Below are positions 52,072 to 60,450 of a stretch of DNA of 64,000 nt, one piece after another. This stretch comes from CADEED01 sp046733635. Lineage in GTDB: Bacteria; Pseudomonadota; Gammaproteobacteria; Steroidobacterales; Steroidobacteraceae. The notes under the pieces were generated by a model. That model had not been told where the DNA came from and made no database searches. It saw only the letters and a list, made by a program, of their open reading frames with translations. The DNA is taken from the NCBI GenBank assembly GCA_046733635.1, contig JBKPPO010000091.1:1-64000 (forward strand). Reading direction: 5' to 3'. The stretch's first letter is position 1. Each line of letters starts with the position of its first letter. The position numbers and the translations under genes are program-made.

Positions 52072-53283
52072 ATGAATCACACCCCGATACCCAACACCGG
52101 CGCCCTGGCCGACCTTCGCGTGCTCGAACTCGGCACGCTCATCGCCGGGCCCTTCTGCGGTCAATTGCTGGGCGACATGGGGGCCGAGGTCATCAAGATC
52201 GAAGCGCCCGGCCAGGGCGATCCGATGCGTCACTGGGGCCCGCAGAAGCGCGGCATGCCGTCGGTATGGTGGCCGGTGATCGGGCGAAACAAGAAGGCCA
52301 TCACCCTGGATCTTCGACAGGCTGAAGGACAACGCCTTTTCAAACACTTATGCCGCAAAGCGGATGTAATCATCGAGAACTTCCGGCCGGGCACTCTCGA
52401 GAAATGGAATCTCGGTTGGACAGAGCTGTCGGCTATCAATCCTCGACTGATCCTGGTCCGCGTCTCCGGCTACGGCCAGACGGGTCCCTATTCACAACGC
52501 GCGGGCTACGGCGGCATCGGAGAAGCGATGGGTGGCCTTCGATACATCGTGGGCGAGCCGGACCGGCCGCCGTCACGGGTGGGCATCAGCATCGGCGATT
52601 CGCTGGCGGCTGTACATGCCTGCATGGGCACACTGGCCGCGCTCCATCATCGGGACCGGACCGGCGCGGGTCAGGTGGTGGATGCGGCGATCTACGAATC
52701 CGTGCTCAGCATGATGGAGTCGCTGGTCACCGAGTACGACCAGCTAGGCCACGTGCGCGAACGCAGCGGACCCATCCTGCCGCGCATCGCGCCGAGCAAC
52801 GTGTATCCCACGCGGGATGGCATCGTGATGATCGGCGCCAACCAGGACACGGTGTTCGCGCGATTCTGCGAGGCCATGGGCACCCCGGCGCTTGCGCAGG
52901 ACGCGCGTTACCGGGACCACACGGCGCGCGGCGAGAATCAGCAGGAGCTCGACGAGCTCATCGCGGCCTGGACTGCGACCCTGGGAACGAGGGAACTGCT
53001 GGAGCGGCTCGAGCAGTACGGCATCCCCTCCGGCCTCATCTATCGCACCGCGGACATGCTCACGGATCCGCACTTCCAGGCGCGCGAAGCCATCATCACG
53101 ACCCAGCACCCCGCCTTCGGGACACTTCGAATGCAGAACGTCGCGCCTCGATTGTCCGCCACGCCGAGCTCGGTGCGCAGCCCGGCGCCGGAAATGGGCC
53201 AGCACAACGACGCGATCTATGGCGACTTGTTAGGGCTCGACACCGCGCAACGCGAAGCGCTGAAGTCGCGCGGCGTGATCTGA
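52072..53283 (+). CDS. CaiB/BaiF-family CoA transferase
   Basis: A 403-residue class-III CoA transferase. I start at 52072. It begins ALADLRVLELGTLIAGPFCG, has DMGAEVIKIEAPGQGDPMR and KKAITLDLRQAEG for CoA binding, NFRPGTLEKWNLG, SGYGQTGPY, and the catalytic Asp in ISIGDSLAAVHA. It moves CoA between acyl groups, but the acids involved are unknown. The neighbouring HMG-CoA lyase and EtfAB suggest organic-acid or branched-chain catabolism. Confidence 0.93.
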   Translation: MNHTPIPNTGALADLRVLELGTLIAGPFCGQLLGDMGAEVIKIEAPGQGDPMRHWGPQKRGMPSVWWPVIGRNKKAITLDLRQAEGQRLFKHLCRKADVIIENFRPGTLEKWNLGWTELSAINPRLILVRVSGYGQTGPYSQRAGYGGIGEAMGGLRYIVGEPDRPPSRVGISIGDSLAAVHACMGTLAALHHRDRTGAGQVVDAAIYESVLSMMESLVTEYDQLGHVRERSGPILPRIAPSNVYPTRDGIVMIGANQDTVFARFCEAMGTPALAQDARYRDHTARGENQQELDELIAAWTATLGTRELLERLEQYGIPSGLIYRTADMLTDPHFQAREAIITTQHPAFGTLRMQNVAPRLSATPSSVRSPAPEMGQHNDAIYGDLLGLDTAQREALKSRGVI

Positions 53284-53316
53284 GCGCATCGGATGAACTC
53301 ACACGCCTGAAAAGAT

Positions 53317-53341
53317 AAGGCCGGGCAGAGCCCGGCCTTTT
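53317..53341. terminator. Bidirectional terminator between CoA transferase and TPR genes
   Basis: GGCCGGGC and GCCCGGCC pair around AGA. The stem is flanked by AA on the left and TTTT on the right. It lies ~35 bases after the CoA-transferase stop and ~20 bases before the convergent TPR gene's stop, so it may serve both. Confidence 0.88.
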
Positions 53342-53361
53342 CAATTGCATTGCAGGCTGAA

Positions 53362-54597
53362 TCAGGTGTTCAGCAGCCAGAGGCCCGCGATGCGCTTCAG
53401 CGTGGGATCGGTCTTGACCGAGCTGAATGCCTTCTTGGCTTCCGGCTTGTTGTTGGCGCGCAGGCTCGCGATGCCCAAGAGCAGACCCGCCTGGTCCGAG
53501 CTCGTGAGCCCGCCCTTGGCGATACCTGCCTTGAGGTTCTCCACGGCCTTGGCGTTATCGCCGAAGCCGAAGTACGACGCACCCACCTGGACGAGCTGAT
53601 CGCCGTTGGCAGCGCCCTTCGCGGCAGCTTCCTTGGCGGCCAGCGCGGCCTTTTCCTTGGCAGCCGCAGCCTTCGCCGCGTTCAGCAGACGCGTGTTCTT
53701 GTCGATCTCACGCTGGTCCGTGTACAGCTTCTTCGCAAACGCCTGCTCGAGGATGGCCTGAGCCTCACCCGCGATACCGAGGTCCATGGCGATCTGCGCC
53801 ATCTCGGTGTACTCGGACGGCTTCTTCATCACGTTCACCGTGACCGCGAGGCGCATCACGTTGATCTTCTGCTCGTCCGTCAGATCGCTCTGCGTGAGCG
53901 CGACCAGCAGGTTCTGCCAGTACTCGGGCTTCGGATAGTAGACCACCAGCTTTTCGAACAACCGCGTCACGCAGTTGTTGTCGTTGGCTTTCTGGCAGGA
54001 AGCGAGCACCAGCAGCATGGTGTCTTCTTTCGGCCGCTGGCCCGACTTCTCGAACTGCGCGATGACATCGTTCATCACCCGAACGGCTTCCTTGTTGTTG
54101 CCGCTCTGGTAGTACGCCTGACCCAGCGTGACCATGAGCTCCGGATCCTGCTTGAGCTTGAGTCCGCGGTTCGCGTACTCGATGGCCTTGGGGTACTGCT
54201 TCATCTGGTAGTAGATGGCCGTGAGCGCCTTGATGCGATCCGGCTTCTTCGCGTCCGCCATGCACGGAGAGTTCAGCGCGGCTTCGAATTCCCGCGCGGC
54301 TTCCCCGAGCTGGTTCGTCTGGCTGTACGCATAGCCTTTGAATTCGTTCATGTAGAACTGGTCGAAGGCCGATTTGATGTAGCCGGTGGTGGCTTCTGCG
54401 GCGCGCACTTGCGTGAGCACCTCTTGCCACTTGCGGGCCTGGATCGCCTTGTTCGCCGCGTCCATGGGCTTGGCAATCTGCTTGCTGATCTTGCCGCCAC
54501 CGGTGCAGCCGCCCTGAGCCAGAGCGGTGGTGCTGGCACCCGCGCCCATCATCAGAACCGCCGCCGCTGCGACGCCGAAACGCGAACGAATTGACAC
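53362..54597 (-). CDS. TPR-like periplasmic protein, copy 1 (TonB operon)
   Basis: A 411-residue exported protein, GTG start at 54597 with GAGAGGAG upstream. Signal peptide MSIRSRFGVAAAAVLMMGAG to TTALAQ. The mature part is a chain of helical repeats (ALTAIYYQMKQYPKAIEYANRG, ELMVTLGQAYYQSGNNKEAVR) and an Ala/Lys-rich segment (~310-335). A mature-end GCTGGGKISKQI is shared with the gene upstream (54754-55977), and the two are clearly paralogous over full length. It is the last gene of the tonB-exbB-exbD-exbD-TPR-TPR set. TPR partners are known in some TonB systems; the exact role is inferred. Confidence 0.85.
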   Translation of the reverse strand: MSIRSRFGVAAAAVLMMGAGASTTALAQGGCTGGGKISKQIAKPMDAANKAIQARKWQEVLTQVRAAEATTGYIKSAFDQFYMNEFKGYAYSQTNQLGEAAREFEAALNSPCMADAKKPDRIKALTAIYYQMKQYPKAIEYANRGLKLKQDPELMVTLGQAYYQSGNNKEAVRVMNDVIAQFEKSGQRPKEDTMLLVLASCQKANDNNCVTRLFEKLVVYYPKPEYWQNLLVALTQSDLTDEQKINVMRLAVTVNVMKKPSEYTEMAQIAMDLGIAGEAQAILEQAFAKKLYTDQREIDKNTRLLNAAKAAAAKEKAALAAKEAAAKGAANGDQLVQVGASYFGFGDNAKAVENLKAGIAKGGLTSSDQAGLLLGIASLRANNKPEAKKAFSSVKTDPTLKRIAGLWLLNT

Positions 54598-54753
54598 TGT
54601 CTAACGCTCCTCTCAAAGCGGCCGCGGCCCTTCTCCGCAACCTGTAATGGGCCTAATGGTTTCAGTGGCCCCTGGGGTTTGCAAGCCACCCGAGGAACAG
54701 CGATGGCCGATTTTGCTGTCGGTTCACGCTGATCCCTCGCACCATTCCGGATC

Positions 54754-55977
54754 TCAAATCGTGCTCAATTTCCAAAGACGCGCGACGCGCGCGTAAGTCG
54801 GATCCTGGTTCACCGCGGTGAAGGCCGTCGCGGCTTCCGCCTTGTTGCCGGCGCGCAGGTACGCGATGCCCAGCAGGATGTTGGCCTCGTCGGGATTCTT
54901 CACGCCGCCCTTGGCGATTCCGCGCTTGAGAACTTCGATCGCCTTGTCGTACTGCGCGTAGCTGATGTACGCGGCGCCGAGCTTCACGTCGTTGTCGCCG
55001 GTGGGCTTGGCCTTGGCCGACGCGTCCTGCTTGTCGAGCGAGGTCTTGTCGAGCGCCGCAGCTTGTTTGGCTTCGTTGAGCAGCGTGGTCGCCGATTCCT
55101 TGCCCGTCTTGGCGAACACGCCCTTCTGGAATCCCTTGTCGAGCGCGGCCTGGGCTTCGCCCGGAAGGCCCTGGCTGATCGCGAGCTGCGCGAACTCGGT
55201 GTATTCCGCCGGATCCACGAGCACGTCCTTGCCATCGGCGACGCGCCAGATGTTCAGCAACTGAACGTTGTTCTTGGTCTGGCCCAGCATCAGCGAGACG
55301 AGGTCCTGCCAGTAGTCGGGCTTCGGATAGTGCGTGACCAGCTTCTCGAGCATGTCGACGATGCAGGCGTTGTCCTTGGTCTTGATGCACGCGCCCTGGA
55401 GGATGCGGTACGTGATCTCTTCCGGCTTGGCGCCGGCACCTTCCTGGGTCTCGATGACCTTGGTCATCACGGTCTTGGTGTTCGGGAAATCGTCCGTGGC
55501 GTAGTAGGCGTTGCCCACGTAAGACGCGAGTTCCGCGTCATAGGTGCTGGCGATCGCCTTGTTGCCGATCTCGACCACCTTCGGATAGTTCTTGGTCTGG
55601 TACGCGAGCTGGACGAGCAGCTTGGCGCGCGCAGGCTTCTCGGCCTCCACCATGCAGATGGAGTTGTAAGAAGCTTCGAGGTCCGCGAACGCTTCCGGAT
55701 ACTGCTGCTTGCTCAGGTAAGCGCGGCCGCGGAATTCGTTCATCCAGTACTTGTCGAAGTCGGACTTCGGGATGTCGAGGGCTTCGGCTTCGGCCACTTT
55801 CGCGATGACCTCGTCCCATTGCTTGCCCTGGTACGCCTTCTCCGCTGCGCCGATGGGCTTGTCCACCTTCTTGGTGATCTTCTGGCCCGGGCATCCGGGT
55901 TCCTGCGCCAACACGGCGGTGGAGCCCAGCAGGCCCATGACGCCGACGACAATCCCAAAACCAATCCGTTTGGACAC
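54754..55977 (-). CDS. TPR-like periplasmic protein, copy 2 (TonB operon)
   Basis: A 407-residue exported protein, GTG start at 55977 with AAGGAG upstream. Signal peptide MSKRIGFGIVVGVMGLLGS to VLAQE, then GCPGQKITKKVDKPIGAAEK, matching the paralog's GCTGGGKISKQIAKPMDAAN. Repeats include LLVQLAYQTKNYPKVVEIGNKA and LASYVGNAYYATDDF, and both end with LLGIAxLRAxNKxEA and a short hydrophobic tail. The upstream leaders also match (see the hairpin at 55998-56026). Two genes from one tandem duplication, ~157 bases apart. Confidence 0.85.
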   Translation of the reverse strand: MSKRIGFGIVVGVMGLLGSTAVLAQEPGCPGQKITKKVDKPIGAAEKAYQGKQWDEVIAKVAEAEALDIPKSDFDKYWMNEFRGRAYLSKQQYPEAFADLEASYNSICMVEAEKPARAKLLVQLAYQTKNYPKVVEIGNKAIASTYDAELASYVGNAYYATDDFPNTKTVMTKVIETQEGAGAKPEEITYRILQGACIKTKDNACIVDMLEKLVTHYPKPDYWQDLVSLMLGQTKNNVQLLNIWRVADGKDVLVDPAEYTEFAQLAISQGLPGEAQAALDKGFQKGVFAKTGKESATTLLNEAKQAAALDKTSLDKQDASAKAKPTGDNDVKLGAAYISYAQYDKAIEVLKRGIAKGGVKNPDEANILLGIAYLRAGNKAEAATAFTAVNQDPTYARVARLWKLSTI

Positions 55978-55997
55978 TTCCGACGCTCCTTACAAAG

Positions 55998-56026
55998 GAG
56001 CCGCGGGACCAGATGGGCCGCGGCTC
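55998..56026 (-). other. Conserved leader hairpin of the TPR paralogs
   Basis: GAGCCGCGG (minus strand from 56026) pairs with CCGCGGCTC (ending at 55998) around an 11-base loop, about 20 bases before the start of the TPR gene at 55977. The leader of the paralog at 54597 contains a similar GGCCGCGGCCG followed by CTTTGAGAGGAGCG, against CTTTGTAAGGAGCG here. The duplication therefore seems to include the leader. Confidence 0.5.
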
Positions 56027-56111
56027 GTTTAGATCAGATCCACCGTCGAGACACCCAGCAATTTGGATGTCTGCGACGGCAGAAAGTTTCTGAGGGATTT
56101 CAGAGGCTTAT

Positions 56112-56549
56112 TTAGTCCCTGAACTCCGCGGTATTCACAAAGCCCATTTTCTGCATGCGATTACGCTGCGCAGCGGCCATCACGAGAGCCGTCTGTTCAT
56201 AACGCGAACGCCGATCAGGGCGAAGGTGAATTTCCGGCTGAGGCCTTCCAGCAGCCTCGGCGCCTTGACGCGCCGAGCGGAAGAAGGACTCGAGCTGCGG
56301 AATTCCGCTGACCACCGTGCCGTTCCACACGATCGTGCCGTCGAAGTCGATGTCGATCTGAATGACTTCGGGGCGCGTCGTCGGAGGCGGCGCATTGGTC
56401 TGAGGCATATCCAGCTTCGTCGCGTGCGTCATGACGGGAATCGACATGATCAGCACGATGATGAGCACCAGCATGACGTCGATGAGCGGAGTCGTATTGA
56501 TCTCCATCATCGGGACATCTGCATCGGCGCTGCCAACACTCATACCCAT
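56112..56549 (-). CDS. exbD: ExbD-type biopolymer transport protein, copy 1
   Basis: A 145-residue ExbD/TolR protein with a short cytoplasmic N-terminus (MGMSVGSADAD), a membrane helix containing the proton-carrying Asp in INTTPLIDVMLVLIIV, and a periplasmic domain. It couples the proton gradient to TonB. Its N-terminus is nearly the same as that of the ExbD at 56568-57011. Confidence 0.93.
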   Translation of the reverse strand: MGMSVGSADADVPMMEINTTPLIDVMLVLIIVLIMSIPVMTHATKLDMPQTNAPPPTTRPEVIQIDIDFDGTIVWNGTVVSGIPQLESFFRSARQGAEAAGRPQPEIHLRPDRRSRYEQTALVMAAAQRNRMQKMGFVNTAEFRD

Positions 56550-56567
56550 GGATAAGTACCTCTATGC

Positions 56568-57011
56568 TCAGCGCGTAACGCGAATGCTGCCGCGATCCGG
56601 TTCGGTGATGAAACCGACCTTCACGATGCCGCCACGCTGCAGATTGTTGATGACCCTGCCGACCGCCTCATATCGCGCGGCGACGTCGCCGCGGATATGG
56701 AATTCCGGCTGGGGCACCTTGCGGGCTTCAGCAACGATGCGCTGAAAGAACACCTGGCGGTCGGTGATCATTCCCGCGTTCCAATAGACCTGGCCCTTGG
56801 CATCGATCGAGATCGTGATGTTCTCGGGCTTGGTCTGCGTCGGCTGATTCACCGCCTTCGGGATCTCCACGTTCGCCATCTTCTGGATCACGGGAACCGT
56901 GATCAAAAAGATGATCAGCAGCACCAGCATGATGTCCACGAGCGGCGTCGTGTTGATTTCCGAAATGGCGGAGGCTTCTTCATCGGAAGCCGGGCCCACA
57001 CTCATTGCCAT
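56568..57011 (-). CDS. exbD: ExbD-type biopolymer transport protein, copy 2
   Basis: A 147-residue ExbD/TolR protein with MAMSVGPASDEEA, the membrane helix with the essential Asp in INTTPLVDIMLVLLIIF, and a periplasmic domain with EFHIRGDVAARYEAVGRVI. The two ExbD copies lie 18 bases apart. Tandem exbD genes are also known in Xanthomonas. Confidence 0.94.
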   Translation of the reverse strand: MAMSVGPASDEEASAISEINTTPLVDIMLVLLIIFLITVPVIQKMANVEIPKAVNQPTQTKPENITISIDAKGQVYWNAGMITDRQVFFQRIVAEARKVPQPEFHIRGDVAARYEAVGRVINNLQRGGIVKVGFITEPDRGSIRVTR

Positions 57012-57068
57012 GACGCGTTACCTCAGAGAGTCGTCAGTAAGTGAAACGTAAACCTGCGCGAAGCGGGT

Positions 57069-57797
57069 TTACTTCTTCACTCCGGCAACCGGGGCGCCCT
57101 GCGACACGCGAGCACCACCCACCAGGTAGGCATGCAGGTCGGACGCGAAGTTGCGCAGACTCTCGCCGATCGCCTTGTTACGGCGCAGCAGCCAGTTGTA
57201 ACCCATGACCGCCGGCACGGCGACCGCGAGACCCAGGGCCGTCATGATCAGAGCTTCACCGACGGGGCCGGCCACCTTGTCGATGGAGGCCTGACCCGAC
57301 ACGCCGATCGACACGAGGGCGTTCAGAATGCCCCACACCGTGCCGAACAGACCGATGAACGGCGAGGTCGAACCCACGGTCGCGAGGAACGCGAGGCCGT
57401 TGCTCATCTTGCTGTTCACGGAGTCGACCGAACGCTGGAGCGACATCGTCACCCACTCGTGCAGGTCGATGCGGTCCGTCAGGCGGCCTTCGTGGTGGGC
57501 GGACGCACGCAGGCCGTCTTCGGCCACGGCGCGGAAATCATTGTCCTTCGGCAGGCGGTCCACGGCTTCCTTGAGGGAACCGGAGCTCCAGAATTGCTTC
57601 TCGACCACCTTGGCGCCCTGCTTCAGCCGGCGCTGATCCCAGAGCTTCGTGAAGATGATGTACCAGGAGACGGCGGACATGACGACCAGGATGATCAGGG
57701 TGCCACGCGCCACGGCGTCACCTTGACCCCAGAGGGCCTCGATACCGTAGGGGTTGTGGACAGTGACAGCGTCGGCAGCAGGGGCAGCGTTTTGCAT
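57069..57797 (-). CDS. exbB: ExbB/TolQ-type proton channel protein
   Basis: A 242-residue membrane protein with three membrane helices: IILVVMSAVSWYIIF near the N-terminus, and two after the cytoplasmic loop (LAFLATVGSTSPFIGLFGTV and ALIMTALGLAVAVPAVMGYN). The motif VGSTSPFIGLFGTVWGI is the ExbB signature. It forms the proton channel with ExbD. The ATG at 57797 lies 56 bases after the tonB stop. Confidence 0.95.
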   Translation of the reverse strand: MQNAAPAADAVTVHNPYGIEALWGQGDAVARGTLIILVVMSAVSWYIIFTKLWDQRRLKQGAKVVEKQFWSSGSLKEAVDRLPKDNDFRAVAEDGLRASAHHEGRLTDRIDLHEWVTMSLQRSVDSVNSKMSNGLAFLATVGSTSPFIGLFGTVWGILNALVSIGVSGQASIDKVAGPVGEALIMTALGLAVAVPAVMGYNWLLRRNKAIGESLRNFASDLHAYLVGGARVSQGAPVAGVKK

Positions 57798-57853
57798 GAT
57801 TTCCTCGATTACGAAAATGCGACGCGGCGCCCTTAGCGCCGCATCACCGTGAA

Positions 57854-58486
57854 TTAATTGTCGTTCTTGATGACGAACTTGACCTTGAACTTGATGCAGG
57901 ACTCATCGAGTCCGGCGCCATTTTCAGTGGCCGGCGTGTAACGACTGGCCTTGGCCACACGCACCGCCGCGCCGTCGAGTTCCGGGTAGCCGGAGGTCTC
58001 GGTGACGACGGGATCGCGCAGCAAGCGGCCGTTCGGACCAACGCAAGCCTGTACGACAGGCGAGCCCTGCTCTTCACGACGCTTCGCGCCAGGCGGGTAG
58101 TACTGATCCGGATCAGCGGCGCTACGCATCTTCGCGGGCTGACCGGCCACACGCGGCGGCGGCGGCGGAGCCGGCGGCGGCGGTTTGTCGGTGACGTCCT
58201 GGATGGCCGTCGTCGTCGTTTCCATCGGTAGGTCGATGGAGACTTCCGGAGGCGGCACTTCCACCGGCGGACGCTCCATCTCGGGCGGCGGCGGCGGCGG
58301 CGGCTCTTCCTCCTGCTTCACTTCGTCGACGATGTCGGCCTCGATCGGAGGCGCGATGACTTCGACGACCTTGCGCGCGAGGCCGGAAGCCAGCGCCCAA
58401 GCGATGAAGATGTGGAGAGCAATGATGATCACCACCACGATTCCGCGGCGGGTGAAGAAAGAAGAATCTTGTGCGTATGCGGGCAT
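57854..58486 (-). CDS. tonB: TonB-family energy transducer
   Basis: A 210-residue protein. I start at the ATG at 58486, giving a normal short cytoplasmic tail before the membrane helix (~15-35, GIVVVIIIALHIFIAWALA). A Pro-rich spacer follows (~55-115, PPPPPPP and PPPEV repeats), then the C-terminal TonB domain, VVQACVGPNGRLLRDPVVTE and PELDGAAVRVAKASRYTPAT. TonB contacts the TonB box of outer-membrane receptors such as the one at 5.3-8.1 kb. First gene of its operon. Confidence 0.93.
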   Translation of the reverse strand: MPAYAQDSSFFTRRGIVVVIIIALHIFIAWALASGLARKVVEVIAPPIEADIVDEVKQEEEPPPPPPPEMERPPVEVPPPEVSIDLPMETTTTAIQDVTDKPPPPAPPPPPRVAGQPAKMRSAADPDQYYPPGAKRREEQGSPVVQACVGPNGRLLRDPVVTETSGYPELDGAAVRVAKASRYTPATENGAGLDESCIKFKVKFVIKNDN

Positions 58487-58628
58487 GTGTTCCCGAGGTT
58501 CGCGAGTGAAAACTAGTTGAAAACTTCGGCGCGTATCAAACGGGTGGCGGAAAGTAACCAAGCTTTCCGACCAGTGCAACCGTTCGTTCGTTCCGTCCCC
58601 AGTCGTGCCCCCACGCTTGCGGGCATGA

Positions 58629-58656
58629 CCTTATAAAAATTCATAGTAATTGCGTG
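58629..58656 (-). promoter_or_regulatory. AT-rich candidate promoter of the tonB operon
   Basis: A 28-base AT-rich stretch ~145 bases before the tonB start contains, on the minus strand, TATAAG and TACTAT hexamers near TATAAT. No good -35 is seen for either. The setting, between the ilvD stop and tonB, requires a promoter; this is the most likely place. Confidence 0.35.
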
Positions 58657-58752
58657 TTGTGCTTCGGCGCCGGTCCGAAGCCGCCGAACTGTAACCGCAG
58701 GCGGAGTGCCTGACAACAACTCTGTTTGCATTGCGATGTGCATAACGCTGCG

Positions 58753-60435
58753 TCAATCCGTCACTGCGCCGAGTGATGCGCTTGACACATTCCGTGCGTA
58801 CTTCGCGAGCACACCTTTCGTCGCATAAGGCTTCGGCGCTTTCCATTTCGCGCGGCGCTTCTTGAGCTCCGTGGCGCTGACATCGATCTGCAGCGTGCGT
58901 TTCACCGCATCGATTGCGATGCGATCACCGTCCCTTAATAGGCCGATGGGTCCGCCGAGCGCAGCTTCCGGAGAGATATGTCCAACCACGAACCCATGAC
59001 TCCCGCCGGAGAATCTTCCGTCAGTGATCAAAGCAACTTTGTCGCCGAGTCCGCGGCCCATGATGGCGCCGGTCGGACTCAACATCTCGCGCATGCCAGG
59101 GCCACCGCGCGGACCTTCGTAGCGAATCACGACGACATCGCCCGGCTTCACCTTGCCCGCGAGAATCGCCGCGGTCGCACGTTCTTCGCCGTCGAACACC
59201 CGCGCGACACCCGCGAATCGCAGGCCTTCCTTGCCGGAGATTTTCGCCACCGCTCCTTCGGGCGCGAGGTTGCCGTACATCACGACCAGATGACTGTCCT
59301 TCTTGATCGGCTCCGAGAGCGGCCGAACGATGTCCTGCCCCGCCGGGTAATCGGCGACGTCCGCGAGATTCTCCGCGAGCGTGCGGCCCGTGACGGTGAG
59401 GCATTCACCGTGCAGCAGACCCGCATCGAGCATTCGCTTCATCAATGGCTGGATTCCACCGATCGCGATGAGTTCCGACATTAGGTAGCGGCCGCTCGGA
59501 CGTAGATCAGCGAGAAGCGGCACACGCTTTCCGATGCGCGTGAAGTCCTGTAGTCCCAATCTGACCTTGGCCGCATGGGCGATCGCAAGCAGATGCAGCA
59601 CCGCGTTGGTGCTGCCACCGAGCGCGATGGTCACGGCGATCGCATTCTCGAAAGCCTTCTTCGTGAGGATGCGTGACGGCGTGATTCCCGCCTTGACGAG
59701 TTGCACCACCGCCGCGCCCGCCCTGCGGCAATCGTCACGCTTGGTGCTTCCCACTGCTTCCTGCGCAGAGCTGTTAGGCAGCGAGAGACCCAGCGCTTCG
59801 ATGGCGGACGCCATCGTGTTCGCCGTGTACATCCCGCCGCAGCTTCCCGGTCCGGGGATGGCCGTGCGTTCGACCTCGAGCAACTGCTCCGCCGACACGC
59901 GGCCGGCGGCGTGGCCGCCCACCGCCTCGAACACCGAGACGATGTCGCGGCGGTTCACGCCGGGACGGATGGTGCCGCCGTAGACGAACACCGCGGGACG
60001 ATCGAGCCGCGCGATGGCGATCGCGCAACCCGGGATGTTCTTGTCGCAACCGCCGATGGCGACGAAGCCGTCGAAGCCTTCCGCGCCGACCACCGTCTCG
60101 ATGGAGTCGGCGATCACCTCTCGCGACACGAGCGAGTAACGCATGCCGGGCGATCCCATCGAGATGCCGTCGGAGACGGTGATCGTGTTGAACAACACGC
60201 CCTTGCCGCCCGCCGCATCCGCGCCGGTGATCGCTTCGGAAGCGAGATCGTTGATGTGCATGTTGCAGGGAGTGAGATTGGCCCAGGTGGAGGCCACCCC
60301 GATCTGCGGCTTCTCGAAGTCCGCGTCCTGGAACCCCACGGCGCGCAGCATCGCGCGCGAGGCCGATTGTTTGACGCCGTCGACCACCAGCTTCGAATAC
60401 TTGCGCTGGTCCACCGCCCCACTCTGCTTCTTCAT
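58753..60435 (-). CDS. ilvD: Dihydroxy-acid dehydratase
   Basis: A 560-residue iron-sulfur enzyme of valine, isoleucine and leucine synthesis. Cluster Cys residues lie in NLTPCNMHIN, FVAIGGCDKNIPGC and GSCGGMYTANTM. The C-terminal GRGLGDKVALITDGRFSGGSHG is the ILVD_EDD signature. A GAGGG ribosome site precedes the ATG. It follows an MFS transporter by 15 bases and lies near ilvC, though on the opposite strand from it. Confidence 0.97.
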   Translation of the reverse strand: MKKQSGAVDQRKYSKLVVDGVKQSASRAMLRAVGFQDADFEKPQIGVASTWANLTPCNMHINDLASEAITGADAAGGKGVLFNTITVSDGISMGSPGMRYSLVSREVIADSIETVVGAEGFDGFVAIGGCDKNIPGCAIAIARLDRPAVFVYGGTIRPGVNRRDIVSVFEAVGGHAAGRVSAEQLLEVERTAIPGPGSCGGMYTANTMASAIEALGLSLPNSSAQEAVGSTKRDDCRRAGAAVVQLVKAGITPSRILTKKAFENAIAVTIALGGSTNAVLHLLAIAHAAKVRLGLQDFTRIGKRVPLLADLRPSGRYLMSELIAIGGIQPLMKRMLDAGLLHGECLTVTGRTLAENLADVADYPAGQDIVRPLSEPIKKDSHLVVMYGNLAPEGAVAKISGKEGLRFAGVARVFDGEERATAAILAGKVKPGDVVVIRYEGPRGGPGMREMLSPTGAIMGRGLGDKVALITDGRFSGGSHGFVVGHISPEAALGGPIGLLRDGDRIAIDAVKRTLQIDVSATELKKRRAKWKAPKPYATKGVLAKYARNVSSASLGAVTD

Positions 60436-60450
60436 CGATGTGCCCTCTAG

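Noticed and set aside
58513..58743. Minus-strand 76-codon open frame upstream of tonB
   Set aside because: No ribosome site and no motif; it covers the probable tonB promoter.
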